Below, in pieces: positions 52,863-60,562 of a stretch of 64,000 nt of DNA. Under the pieces are notes generated by a model that searched no databases, was not told the origin of the DNA, and was given only the letters and a program-made list of their open reading frames with translations. Source of the stretch: Alkalimonas amylolytica. GTDB lineage: Bacteria > Pseudomonadota > Gammaproteobacteria > Enterobacterales > Alteromonadaceae. The translations under genes and the position numbers were made by a program. Where the stretch lies: positions 267,071 through 331,070 of the forward strand of contig NZ_FNRM01000006.1 of NCBI RefSeq assembly GCF_900107845.1, given 5' to 3'. Each line of letters starts with the position of its first letter. The stretch's first letter is position 1.

Positions 52863-54515
52863 ATGCGATCCATACTAGCACTTACTACGGCACTGTTGCT
52901 TAGCAGCAGCGCCCTCGCCCAGCAACTGGGCTGGACCAATATTAAGGGTTATGGCTTTGCGGCCGATGGCCAGTTGGTGCAGTTTCAGCAACTGCTGATT
53001 GATACCGACAGCGGCAAAGTCCTGGCCCGGGGTGATGCCATCAAACAAGATTTCCCGGATGCCGTCTGGCAGGATGGCCAGGGCAAAGCCATTCTGCCAG
53101 GCCTGATTGACGGCCACGGCCATATTTTGGGGCTGGGCCAAAACCTGATGCAGGTAGAACTTCGCGGCACCCAGAGCGAGCAAGAAGCCGTGGAGCGGGT
53201 GGCTGCATTTGCCGCTCAGCATCCAGAGCAGCAATGGATCCTTGGCCGCGGCTGGAATCAGGTGCTGTGGGACAACAACGAATTCCCGAGTACCGCTTTG
53301 CTGGATGAAGCCGTGTCAGACCGGCCAGTCTGGCTGAGCCGGATTGATGGCCATGCTGGCTGGGCCAACAGCAAAGCGCTGGAGCTGGCTGGCATCACCA
53401 AGGATACGCTGGACCCGCCCGGTGGCCGCATTCTGCGCGATGAACAAGGCAACCCGACCGGTGTATTGCTGAACAATGCCCGCCAGTACATCGGTGCCGT
53501 ATTGCCGGAGCCGAATGAAGCTGAAGTGCTTCAAGCGCTGGAAGCTGCTTTTGCCGAGCTGTTATCGCTGGGTATTACCAGTGTGCACGATGCCGGCATT
53601 GATAGCAGCCTGGCGCGTTTGTACCAACGGCTGCGCGCAGAAAACGCCTTACCGCTGCGTATTTATGCCATGCTCTCGGCCCGTAATTCCGATCTGCAGG
53701 ACTGGCTGGATCAGGGCATTATTGACGATGAGCTGGATTTACTGCTGATCCGGGCAGTAAAACTCTACGGTGACGGCGCCTTGGGCAGTCGCGGCGCTGC
53801 CTTGTTAGCCGATTACAGCGATCAGCCCGAGCATCGTGGCCTGCTGGTGACCGAGCCGGATAGGCTCACTGCCCAAATGCAAGCCACCATACAGGCAGGC
53901 TTCCAGGCCAATGTGCATGCCATCGGTGACCGGGCCAATCGCATGGTGCTGGATCGCTTTGAACAATTAGCCAGCAACGAGCAGCTAGCTCTGGGCCGTC
54001 ATCGCATGGAGCATGCACAAATCGTCTCGCCACAGGATATTCCGCGTTTTAAAGCCTTGCATGTGTTGCCTTCGATGCAGGCGGTGCATGCCACCTCGGA
54101 TATGAATATGGCTGGTGATCGACTGGGAGTTGCGCGGCTACGCGGTGCTTATGCCTGGCGCACTTTTGTCGATCAGAGCAGCCCTATTGTGGGTGGTTCC
54201 GATTTTCCGGTCGAGCTGGCGAATCCATTTCATGGCTTGCATGCATCAGTGACCCGGCAAGATCAGCAAAACCAGCCGGTCGGTGGCTGGCTGCCCGAGC
54301 AGCGGCTTACTTTAACCGAAGCCCTGCGCAGCTTTACCCGCGATGCCGCTTACGGTGCCTTTCAGGACGAGCGCTTAGGCTCGCTGGCTCCCGGTATGTG
54401 GGCGGACTTTATTGTGCTGGAGCAAGATCCTTTTGCCATACCGCCCGAGCAGCTCTGGCAGTTGGAGGTACTGCAAACCTGGCTGGCTAGCAACAAAGTG
54501 TTTCACCGCGAATAA
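52863..54515 (+). CDS. Exported amidohydrolase (Amidohydro_3, YtcJ-like)
   Basis: 550 residues. A signal peptide ends SSSALAQQ. Metal motif HxH is in LPGLIDGHGHILGLG; then GRGWNQVLWDNNEFP, DGHAGWANSKALELAGI, KLYGDGALGSRGAALLADYSD (metal-bridging region), NVHAIGDRANRMVLD, RMEHAQIVSPQDIPRF and GGSDFPVELANPF (Asp). All are typical of YtcJ-like enzymes. The substrate is unknown, possibly an N-acyl or formamide compound in the periplasm. It lies about 90 bp after the previous gene. Confidence 0.9.
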   Translation: MRSILALTTALLLSSSALAQQLGWTNIKGYGFAADGQLVQFQQLLIDTDSGKVLARGDAIKQDFPDAVWQDGQGKAILPGLIDGHGHILGLGQNLMQVELRGTQSEQEAVERVAAFAAQHPEQQWILGRGWNQVLWDNNEFPSTALLDEAVSDRPVWLSRIDGHAGWANSKALELAGITKDTLDPPGGRILRDEQGNPTGVLLNNARQYIGAVLPEPNEAEVLQALEAAFAELLSLGITSVHDAGIDSSLARLYQRLRAENALPLRIYAMLSARNSDLQDWLDQGIIDDELDLLLIRAVKLYGDGALGSRGAALLADYSDQPEHRGLLVTEPDRLTAQMQATIQAGFQANVHAIGDRANRMVLDRFEQLASNEQLALGRHRMEHAQIVSPQDIPRFKALHVLPSMQAVHATSDMNMAGDRLGVARLRGAYAWRTFVDQSSPIVGGSDFPVELANPFHGLHASVTRQDQQNQPVGGWLPEQRLTLTEALRSFTRDAAYGAFQDERLGSLAPGMWADFIVLEQDPFAIPPEQLWQLEVLQTWLASNKVFHRE

Positions 54516-54519
54516 CCAA

Positions 54520-54542
54520 CAACGGCGCCAATGGCGCCGTTG
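54520..54542. terminator. Hairpin between convergent genes
   Basis: CAACGGCGCC-AAT-GGCGCCGTTG, a perfect 10-bp stem with a 3-base loop, directly after the amidohydrolase stop. No strong T-run; it probably works on both strands. Confidence 0.55.
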
Positions 54543-54567
54543 CAGTATATAAAGGCCTTACTGGCGT

Positions 54568-54903
54568 TTAGCCCTGCTCTGGCTCTGCCGCCTCTGGCTC
54601 AGAGAAATCAGGGCTGACCGAACGGCTTTGTTTGTCCCGCAGCTTACCTAGCACCGAACTTAACTTACGTTGCAGCTTGTCGGCCGCACCGCTTACTGCC
54701 TGCCCAACCACTGCGGCATGCTCTGTCACCGCCATCGGTTCCATGCCCTGCAACCGGGCTTCCAACAGGCAACGCTTGTCATTGCCATCTTGTTTCGCAC
54801 TGCTGTTTTCATCGCTTAGGTGCACTTCAATCCGGGTAATGTGGTCAGAAAAGCGCTCCAGCTTGCTTTTTAAAGTATCCCCGCTATTATGTAGCTGTTG
54901 CAC
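54568..54903 (-). CDS. HPF/RaiA-like ribosome-associated protein, N-terminus missing
   Basis: 111 residues from a GTG. LERFSDHITRIEVHLSDENSS, DKRCLLEARLQGMEPMAVTEHAA and GAADKLQRKLSSVLGKLRDKQ match the S30EA/HPF-like proteins that bind ribosomes in slow growth. Relatives have about 15-20 further N-terminal residues forming the first beta strand. Here the frame upstream of the GTG has no ATG before a TAA stop. The missing end coincides with the start of AT-rich island DNA, so the 5' end may have been replaced or cut by the insertion. The C-terminus is acidic (EPEAAEPEQG). Confidence 0.75.
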   Translation of the reverse strand: MQQLHNSGDTLKSKLERFSDHITRIEVHLSDENSSAKQDGNDKRCLLEARLQGMEPMAVTEHAAVVGQAVSGAADKLQRKLSSVLGKLRDKQSRSVSPDFSEPEAAEPEQG

Positions 54904-55112
54904 AGCAGACCTGCGGTGTGAGTAAAGTTAACTCATACCGTTTTTGCACCATTTTAGAATACTCAAAAAATACTAAATTTTGAGGACTGTGACAGACTCT
55001 AGATTTACACGGAAAAAGTCCTTCTCAAGACCCCAGATTTAAAGGGCTCTCTGCTTAGCCTTCTTTTTGATGCTATTGTTATTTTATCTTGTATATATAG
55101 CGCAGTGTGACA
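54904..55112. other. Island boundary region
   Basis: Base use changes from the host's GC-rich pattern to AT-rich within about 50 bases. CTCAAAA (54962-54968) and TTTTGAG (54978-54984) form an inverted repeat with a 9-base centre that could be an operator or an attachment-site arm. TATATATA lies ahead of the next gene. No integrase gene is seen nearby. Confidence 0.5.
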
Positions 55113-56624
55113 ATGGTTAATTTAGTTCATGAATATCTTAAGCAACATGGACCCACTCTAAGTTCAGAGATAACAGAATACTTGGTTAAAGCATTCAAGT
55201 TGTCGCCAGAAGCGGCTAGGCAACGAGTTTCTAGAACAGGAAATGGTATCTTTCGCTTAGGGCTTTCCTTCCCGAGACGGGCAAAGTTTCTATTTTTAAA
55301 AGAGCAGGCTGGTAGTGGCCTCTACTGGGCAAGACTTGAATCAGCACTTTTAGCAACTAATTCTGCCTATGGCTTTGCAATTACCGCACTTAGGGAGCGA
55401 GATGGTGTTATGCCTAAAAAGCATTTTGAAATTGCTTGCGGTGCACCGATAAAACAAAAGAAACACTTATCTGTAGATGCCATACTCAATACACTGAAAA
55501 ATGCTAACCTGATTAAAGAAATTCATGTGGAAGGTATAGGCACCTGTGTATATTTAGGGCTTCATACTAATCATATAGAAACACTAATCCCGGTAATGAA
55601 AGCAAGGATCTTTGTGGAAGAACTTATGCTTCGGGGGGTCAAAAGCTGGATGCGTAAGCTTGGGTTCGTTTCATATAACCAAGTGGCAATTCGCACTTTA
55701 GAAAACAACCCTACTGTCAGCACTACCGCATGGGATTTAGCAGGTCCATCGTATCTCAGTCCACTAATAAGCTTCGGTCGCGATGGCTCCACTCCTAAAC
55801 CAGGGTTTGTTGTATGTGATATTTTGCTAAACCATGAAGTTAGCGAACTTGGAATACAGCCATTTTTACAGAAGCTCAATGCACTTAGGAGTTTAAAAAA
55901 TGTTGGGAAGCAGCTCTGTTTCTTTTTAGCACACTCGTTTAGTGAGCCAGCTTTTAGAAAGTTAAAATCCCTTGGCATCTCTCCGGCCACTACAGCAGCA
56001 ATATTTGATAATGAAACCGCAAGAAACTTAAGGGAGTTAACCGATCTACTTTCAAGGGTTGCAATACAAGCCTTAAATCCTGCAAAAATTGATATGCTAT
56101 TTGATTCATTAGGAAAAATTGAAGGCGCAGCCAGCAGATTAAGAGGTGCATTATTCGAGTATATTATTGCTGAAGCCATGAGGTCTGAGTTTGCTCAGTC
56201 CGTAGAGTTAAATCGCCTCTGCAAAACGATGAATGGAGTGAAAGAAGCAGATGTAATATGCACAAACCAGAAGGAGCTAATATTTATCGAGGGAAAGGGA
56301 TATAGCTTTAACAATCAGGTAACAGCAGAAGAAATAAATTATTGGCTTACAGAACAAGTTCCTATTTTCCGTGCATTTGCTCTTACACACCCTGATTGGA
56401 AAGATAGAAAAATGACTTTTGAGTTTTGGACTTCAGGAGTGTTTTCAGATGAAGCGATTGATAAACTGCGCAAAGCTCAGAGCAATACAATAAAATATCA
56501 AATTGTATATAAAGATTTTAGAGATGTTCTAGCTAAAATTAGAGTATCGGGCAATAAAGCATTAACAAAAACTTTCATTGATCACTTCATTAACCATCCT
56601 CTGGCCCAACTGGAGAAGATCTAA
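55113..56624 (+). CDS. Probable defence nuclease: wHTH plus PD-(D/E)XK
   Basis: 503 residues from the ATG at 55113 (a GTG at 55107 is possible). Not a family I can name. The N-terminus (EYLKQHGPTLSSEITEYLVKAFKLSPEAARQRVSRTG) looks like a winged helix. The C-terminal third has FEYIIAEAM (Glu about 349), KEADVI (Asp about 380) and LIFIEGKGYS (ExK about 393-395), a PD-(D/E)XK nuclease core. The middle (GFVVCDILLNHEV...FLQKLNALRSL) could be a second degenerate nuclease-like fold. Its low GC and island setting suggest an antiviral role. Its stop is 7 bp from the convergent PIN gene's stop. Confidence 0.65.
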   Translation: MVNLVHEYLKQHGPTLSSEITEYLVKAFKLSPEAARQRVSRTGNGIFRLGLSFPRRAKFLFLKEQAGSGLYWARLESALLATNSAYGFAITALRERDGVMPKKHFEIACGAPIKQKKHLSVDAILNTLKNANLIKEIHVEGIGTCVYLGLHTNHIETLIPVMKARIFVEELMLRGVKSWMRKLGFVSYNQVAIRTLENNPTVSTTAWDLAGPSYLSPLISFGRDGSTPKPGFVVCDILLNHEVSELGIQPFLQKLNALRSLKNVGKQLCFFLAHSFSEPAFRKLKSLGISPATTAAIFDNETARNLRELTDLLSRVAIQALNPAKIDMLFDSLGKIEGAASRLRGALFEYIIAEAMRSEFAQSVELNRLCKTMNGVKEADVICTNQKELIFIEGKGYSFNNQVTAEEINYWLTEQVPIFRAFALTHPDWKDRKMTFEFWTSGVFSDEAIDKLRKAQSNTIKYQIVYKDFRDVLAKIRVSGNKALTKTFIDHFINHPLAQLEKI

Positions 56625-56631
56625 CAATTAA

Positions 56632-59600
56632 TCAGGGCTCCAATCGCCTAACCCGCGTGTTCTTACCCATTAAAGAGGTTATCTCAACATTAATGGCGTC
56701 TATACTTAGGAAGTGCCCATTAACAAATCTCTGAAAAAGGAACATGGAAAAGACTGCTAGTCGCTTAGAATCGACAAATGTTGTTAAGACCTCTACTATC
56801 AATTTGGATAGTCGCTGCTCAGATGTGACTCCATCCAAAAAGATCATTGCAGATCTACAGCAAGCATATACGATATTCACAGTGTGACACCACTGTGAGA
56901 GTTTCAGCTGTCCCTTGGCATCGAATATTCTTCCATTACATCCTACAAATGCGCTACTAAGAGCTCTCGTGCAGCACTCCGTAAGAACTCTGAGCCCAGC
57001 CTCATACGATGGATAACCATGAGAATGTTTTCTTATTACCTCAGCAGCTAAATATTGACCTCTTCCTTTTTGACAACAAAGTTCAAAAACATCATTAAAG
57101 GAGACTGGGACATCAAGCGATAACTCTACAAAGCACTCGGCATTATACTTGTGATTAATTGGCAACTTCGCATTAATATCAGACAAGAAATTTTTGGCAT
57201 TCACTAGTCTAATATTCAGGGATCTATAGAAAGCGCATAAAAATTGGTCTAAACAGAGAAATGGTAATCCATGAGAAATAGAGGACTTTAACGAACTATA
57301 ATGCGAAACATCTAATACATCTCGAATCTTAGTCAGGGAGCCCAGCATATCTATGCGCTTTGGTGATATTATCTCACAAAGCCCAAAAATATGATTTAAG
57401 TTATTATAGAAAAGATCATTTCTAACATTCTCTGAAGTGGTTTTTACAAAACTATCGCCCAACTTTGCTATTGAAAGATAATCAGAACGACCAGTTCGAG
57501 TTAACCATTCAGATACTATGTCGTAAGTTTCAGGCGTGACATAAAATTTGACATCCGTATTGCCTAAGCCAGTAAGTGCGAGATAGACTAATGAGAGGAC
57601 GTCAAGTATAACCCCATGTTCTACAGACTCACCTTGGGAAAATAAGTAAAAATATCTGTTGCTTTCGTGATCGCAAAGATAGAGAACTGCACCTCGGATT
57701 AAGTCCGAGCTATGAGTCTTGTTTAATCTCATTAACAGTGGAATTTTATTTCCGTCAATCTCAGAATCAAATAACTTCGGACCATCAGATATTCCGCCTA
57801 TGAATTGTAGGATATCCTCAACACAGTTTTCTTCAATTGTGAACTTATAGAAACAATCATTACCTGCATTTATATTGTCACGAATATCCGTAGATATGCG
57901 AAATGATCCGACTATGGGGGGAAGCTTTTCTTCTACCCTATAAATAGTTGCTCCAATCTTTATTTCTTCGCCTTCACTAGCCTCTACTAGAGCTATACCT
58001 ACTGGAGAAGCAGTGTCGATCAAGTACTCACTAGAATCAGCATTATCTACAAGCAATTTTGTCAGTTGACGCTTCCCTATGCTGTATACCACCGCTTGAG
58101 AGCAACGGTTAGATGGATATTTATTATAGGATTGTTCTTTCCAGTGTTCCAGTTGACTAAAATGCAAATTAGTTACATGCAGTGCCATACCAACTGGATC
58201 ATCAATAAACCACTCCAAGATGATAGAGTTAGCAAAGTCTGAATCAGTTTTAGATATTAAATGCAGTAGTCTTAAACCATCCTCACTATACCTGTTCAAC
58301 ACATCATCGGGGATTATTTCCAAAGTAGTTTGTAAAACAGAGTGTTCGCATTTAGATAAGTGTAGGTTTCTAAGTAAAATGCACCAACAATAGCACGAGT
58401 TAGGGTAATTTTTAACCGCAAGCTCAGAAAGCTTGACCGCATTGTCATAGTCTCTAAAAAAACATGCTCTTTCAATTTTGACTAATCGCAATACATATGA
58501 GTCATCAAGCCCTTTAAGGGATTCAAGAAGATATTCTAGCTTTTCATGCTGATCAGATGCCAACAAAGCCTGGGCATATGTATCTATTGCAGGTGAAATC
58601 CAAGGGAATTGTGGAATTAAAGGCTCTAAAAGCCTCACTACATGATAGGCTAGACCAAACTCAAGTAGACCTTTACATAAGCAATGAATCATCATCACAT
58701 TAAATTCATTAAGTTTGGACGAGTGCTTCTCTAAGAAACTTTCAACTCTTCTTGATAGATCAATTTTATCTTTTCCATCAGAAGAATCTAGAACTAAAAT
58801 ATTGAACAACAAATCCAGGAAATCTTTATCCCGATATTTTTTCGAATTTAATCGACCTCCTTTTCTGTGCCAACTCATCAAATCTCGCTTTGAAATGCCA
58901 TGATCAAAGTAAGCATAAAATAAATTAACAAGGTCGACTTCATCTATTGTAAGTCTACTATCCTTCAGTAAATAATTTATATTTTTAACCTTGCACGATG
59001 TTTCATTGTTAGGTTTTATGTATCTTCCTATATTTGGATTTGCCTTTTCTGCCTCAGTAATGTTATCCAAGCATAGTTTCGCCAACTTTTGGTTCTGATA
59101 CCATGTTGAAGCGAGCAACACTGCTGCAATTCTGGTTACGCGCGGGTCGGCTGTTTCTTCTGACAAATTTATGCATCTATCGACAAGGCCCTCGAGAGCT
59201 GTCATTAAACAACGATCAATTAGCCAGAAATGTTTGGCTCCAATCTCTTTATTGTTTTGGTAAGCTCTAGCAAGTACTAACAGTATGTCGCTATTAATGT
59301 TTGGAAACTCTGTATTGAGCTGAGTTGAGAGTTGAACAGCTAAGTTGATATCTTCACATCTGAATGCGCATCTAACCAACGCACATAACTCATTCTCTGA
59401 GACGTTCGATAACCCCGCATCAACACGTGAGTATAAATCTTTTAAATTAGCGACCTTTTCATAAAAAATTTCATTCGTAAAATCAGTTTTATCTTCTATT
59501 TTATTGTACCGCTCTCTTGCATCACAATTAGAGCTCATAGACAAATACTCTATGAAAATTGACTCTACTATGTCACGCATTACAGGTCCTACACCCTTGT

Positions 59601-59928
59601 TTTTTATAAGATCTAAAAATAGCTCCCTATCTATTTTTTGCACCTCACCACCATTGTAAAGGCTGAGCTTAAACTTAAATACAGAGTTGATACTTCTACT
59701 ATCGTGGTCAAGCGAGTCAAAATAATCCAGGCTATTTAAGTATATTTTTGCTGACTTTATGTTTCTATGGGTTATTTCTTTCAAAAATCTCTTAGAGTAA
59801 CCTACAAGGTCATTTGAAGTAATCCCCGAAATGATATAGTTAATACCGCCTACGTTTACAGTCGCGTTATCAGATGCGTTTATATTATGACCTACTAGCG
59901 AGGCCTGATTTATGTCACGACTGCTCAT
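56632..59928 (-). CDS. TPR-GreAB-C-PIN conflict-system effector (GapS6b-like)
   Basis: 1098 residues. Reading in order: an Asn/Gly-rich motif at 7-34 (NQASLVGHNINASDNATVNV); a long helical TPR-like array at about 150-560; a segment at about 635-665 (IDTASPVGIALVEASEGEEIKIG...YRV) that resembles the C-terminal domain of GreA/GreB; and a PIN-like RNase domain at about 770-915 with Asp776 (GVILDVLSL) and Asp894 (FLCLDQFLCAF) at the usual acidic sites. This is the TPR-GreAB-C-PIN layout known from comparative studies of conflict systems. I believe it corresponds to GapS6b of the GAPS6 antiphage pair. The expected action is RNA cleavage after infection sensing. AT-rich, horizontally acquired. Confidence 0.78.
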   Translation of the reverse strand: MSSRDINQASLVGHNINASDNATVNVGGINYIISGITSNDLVGYSKRFLKEITHRNIKSAKIYLNSLDYFDSLDHDSRSINSVFKFKLSLYNGGEVQKIDRELFLDLIKNKGVGPVMRDIVESIFIEYLSMSSNCDARERYNKIEDKTDFTNEIFYEKVANLKDLYSRVDAGLSNVSENELCALVRCAFRCEDINLAVQLSTQLNTEFPNINSDILLVLARAYQNNKEIGAKHFWLIDRCLMTALEGLVDRCINLSEETADPRVTRIAAVLLASTWYQNQKLAKLCLDNITEAEKANPNIGRYIKPNNETSCKVKNINYLLKDSRLTIDEVDLVNLFYAYFDHGISKRDLMSWHRKGGRLNSKKYRDKDFLDLLFNILVLDSSDGKDKIDLSRRVESFLEKHSSKLNEFNVMMIHCLCKGLLEFGLAYHVVRLLEPLIPQFPWISPAIDTYAQALLASDQHEKLEYLLESLKGLDDSYVLRLVKIERACFFRDYDNAVKLSELAVKNYPNSCYCWCILLRNLHLSKCEHSVLQTTLEIIPDDVLNRYSEDGLRLLHLISKTDSDFANSIILEWFIDDPVGMALHVTNLHFSQLEHWKEQSYNKYPSNRCSQAVVYSIGKRQLTKLLVDNADSSEYLIDTASPVGIALVEASEGEEIKIGATIYRVEEKLPPIVGSFRISTDIRDNINAGNDCFYKFTIEENCVEDILQFIGGISDGPKLFDSEIDGNKIPLLMRLNKTHSSDLIRGAVLYLCDHESNRYFYLFSQGESVEHGVILDVLSLVYLALTGLGNTDVKFYVTPETYDIVSEWLTRTGRSDYLSIAKLGDSFVKTTSENVRNDLFYNNLNHIFGLCEIISPKRIDMLGSLTKIRDVLDVSHYSSLKSSISHGLPFLCLDQFLCAFYRSLNIRLVNAKNFLSDINAKLPINHKYNAECFVELSLDVPVSFNDVFELCCQKGRGQYLAAEVIRKHSHGYPSYEAGLRVLTECCTRALSSAFVGCNGRIFDAKGQLKLSQWCHTVNIVYACCRSAMIFLDGVTSEQRLSKLIVEVLTTFVDSKRLAVFSMFLFQRFVNGHFLSIDAINVEITSLMGKNTRVRRLEP

Positions 59929-59931
59929 TAA

Positions 59932-60288
59932 CTATCCTTTGTCATTAACAATGATGTCACCAACCGTTATATTGCTGTCTCCAGTATTACATATATTGTG
60001 ACCAGTTCCAGATGCCTGTTTTACGTGCATCTCTGAATTTGAAGGCCTAATTTTCTGGATCAAACTACACAGAGGTTGATGTTCAGTAATTCTTCTCTCA
60101 ATTGCCAATTGGTTAAGTTCTTCATTAATCCCAGCATCCCTCAAGTGCTTGGCTAGTTGAGATAATTCCGAATCATCGATTGTCCACGCCCTTAATTTGG
60201 TCTTTAGCATGTCAACACCTATTGATGCTCCGGTTTTAATACCATCATAGATTAACCCTGATAATATTGCTGCGTTTAGAAACTCCAT
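59932..60288 (-). CDS. Small partner of the PIN effector (GapS6a-like), with matching motif
   Basis: 118 residues. The N-terminus is an amphipathic or hydrophobic helix (MEFLNAAILSGLIYDGIKTGASIGVDMLK), followed by a helical domain (about 30-82, KLRAWTIDDSELSQLAKHLRDAGINEELNQLAIERRI). The Asn/Gly-rich tail at 90-115 contains QASGTGHNICNTGDSNITVG. The tail matches the start of the downstream protein (QASxxGHNI). It lies 3 bp upstream of that gene, which has an AAAGGA ribosome site inside this gene's end, so they form an operon. A sensor, adaptor or inhibitor role is inferred. Confidence 0.72.
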   Translation of the reverse strand: MEFLNAAILSGLIYDGIKTGASIGVDMLKTKLRAWTIDDSELSQLAKHLRDAGINEELNQLAIERRITEHQPLCSLIQKIRPSNSEMHVKQASGTGHNICNTGDSNITVGDIIVNDKG

Positions 60289-60339
60289 ATATCCACCTAA
60301 ATTTGAGAATTAATCACTTAGACAAGATAGCTTGAATTA

Positions 60340-60345
60340 ATTATA
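60340..60345 (-). promoter_or_regulatory. -10 element for the PIN-system operon
   Basis: Perfect TATAAT on the minus strand, about 50 bp ahead of the small partner's ATG, which has an AGGTGG ribosome site. No convincing -35 is seen, so an activator or extended promoter may be involved. Confidence 0.45.
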
Positions 60346-60376
60346 CTAGCCAACTAGGTTAGGTATAGCGGCGGCA

Positions 60377-60458
60377 GAGCAGCCCCGCATTAACAACGAA
60401 ATGGCTCAGCGATCGACATGGCGGCACCGGAGTCCCCATATAACAACGTAATGTCCGG
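60377..60458. repeat. Two related hairpins with conserved loops and different stems
   Basis: Copy A (60377-60407): GAGC - bulge - CAT - TAACAACGAA - ATG - GCTC. Copy B (60427-60458): CCGGA - bulge - CAT - ATAACAACGTA - ATG - TCCGG. The loop core TAACAACG and the inner CAT/ATG pair are shared. The 5' bulges are both C-rich (AGCCCCG and GTCCC). The outer stems differ yet both pair perfectly. They are GC-rich compared with the surroundings and lie upstream of the PIN-system promoter, 50 bp apart. Confidence 0.6.
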
Positions 60459-60562
60459 ATTTAATACTTTCTAAATTTTACTGTAAGCTTACATCACTTT
60501 AATGCAAAGGCCCTCGCAAAAACGGTTCTATCCGTATTGTGAAGCTTTCTAATAGAATCAAT

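Noticed and set aside
60377..60458. Possible integron attC site
   Set aside because: TAACAACG recalls attC-type ends, but no matching GTTRRRY/RYYYAAC pair at proper spacing and no integron integrase are visible.
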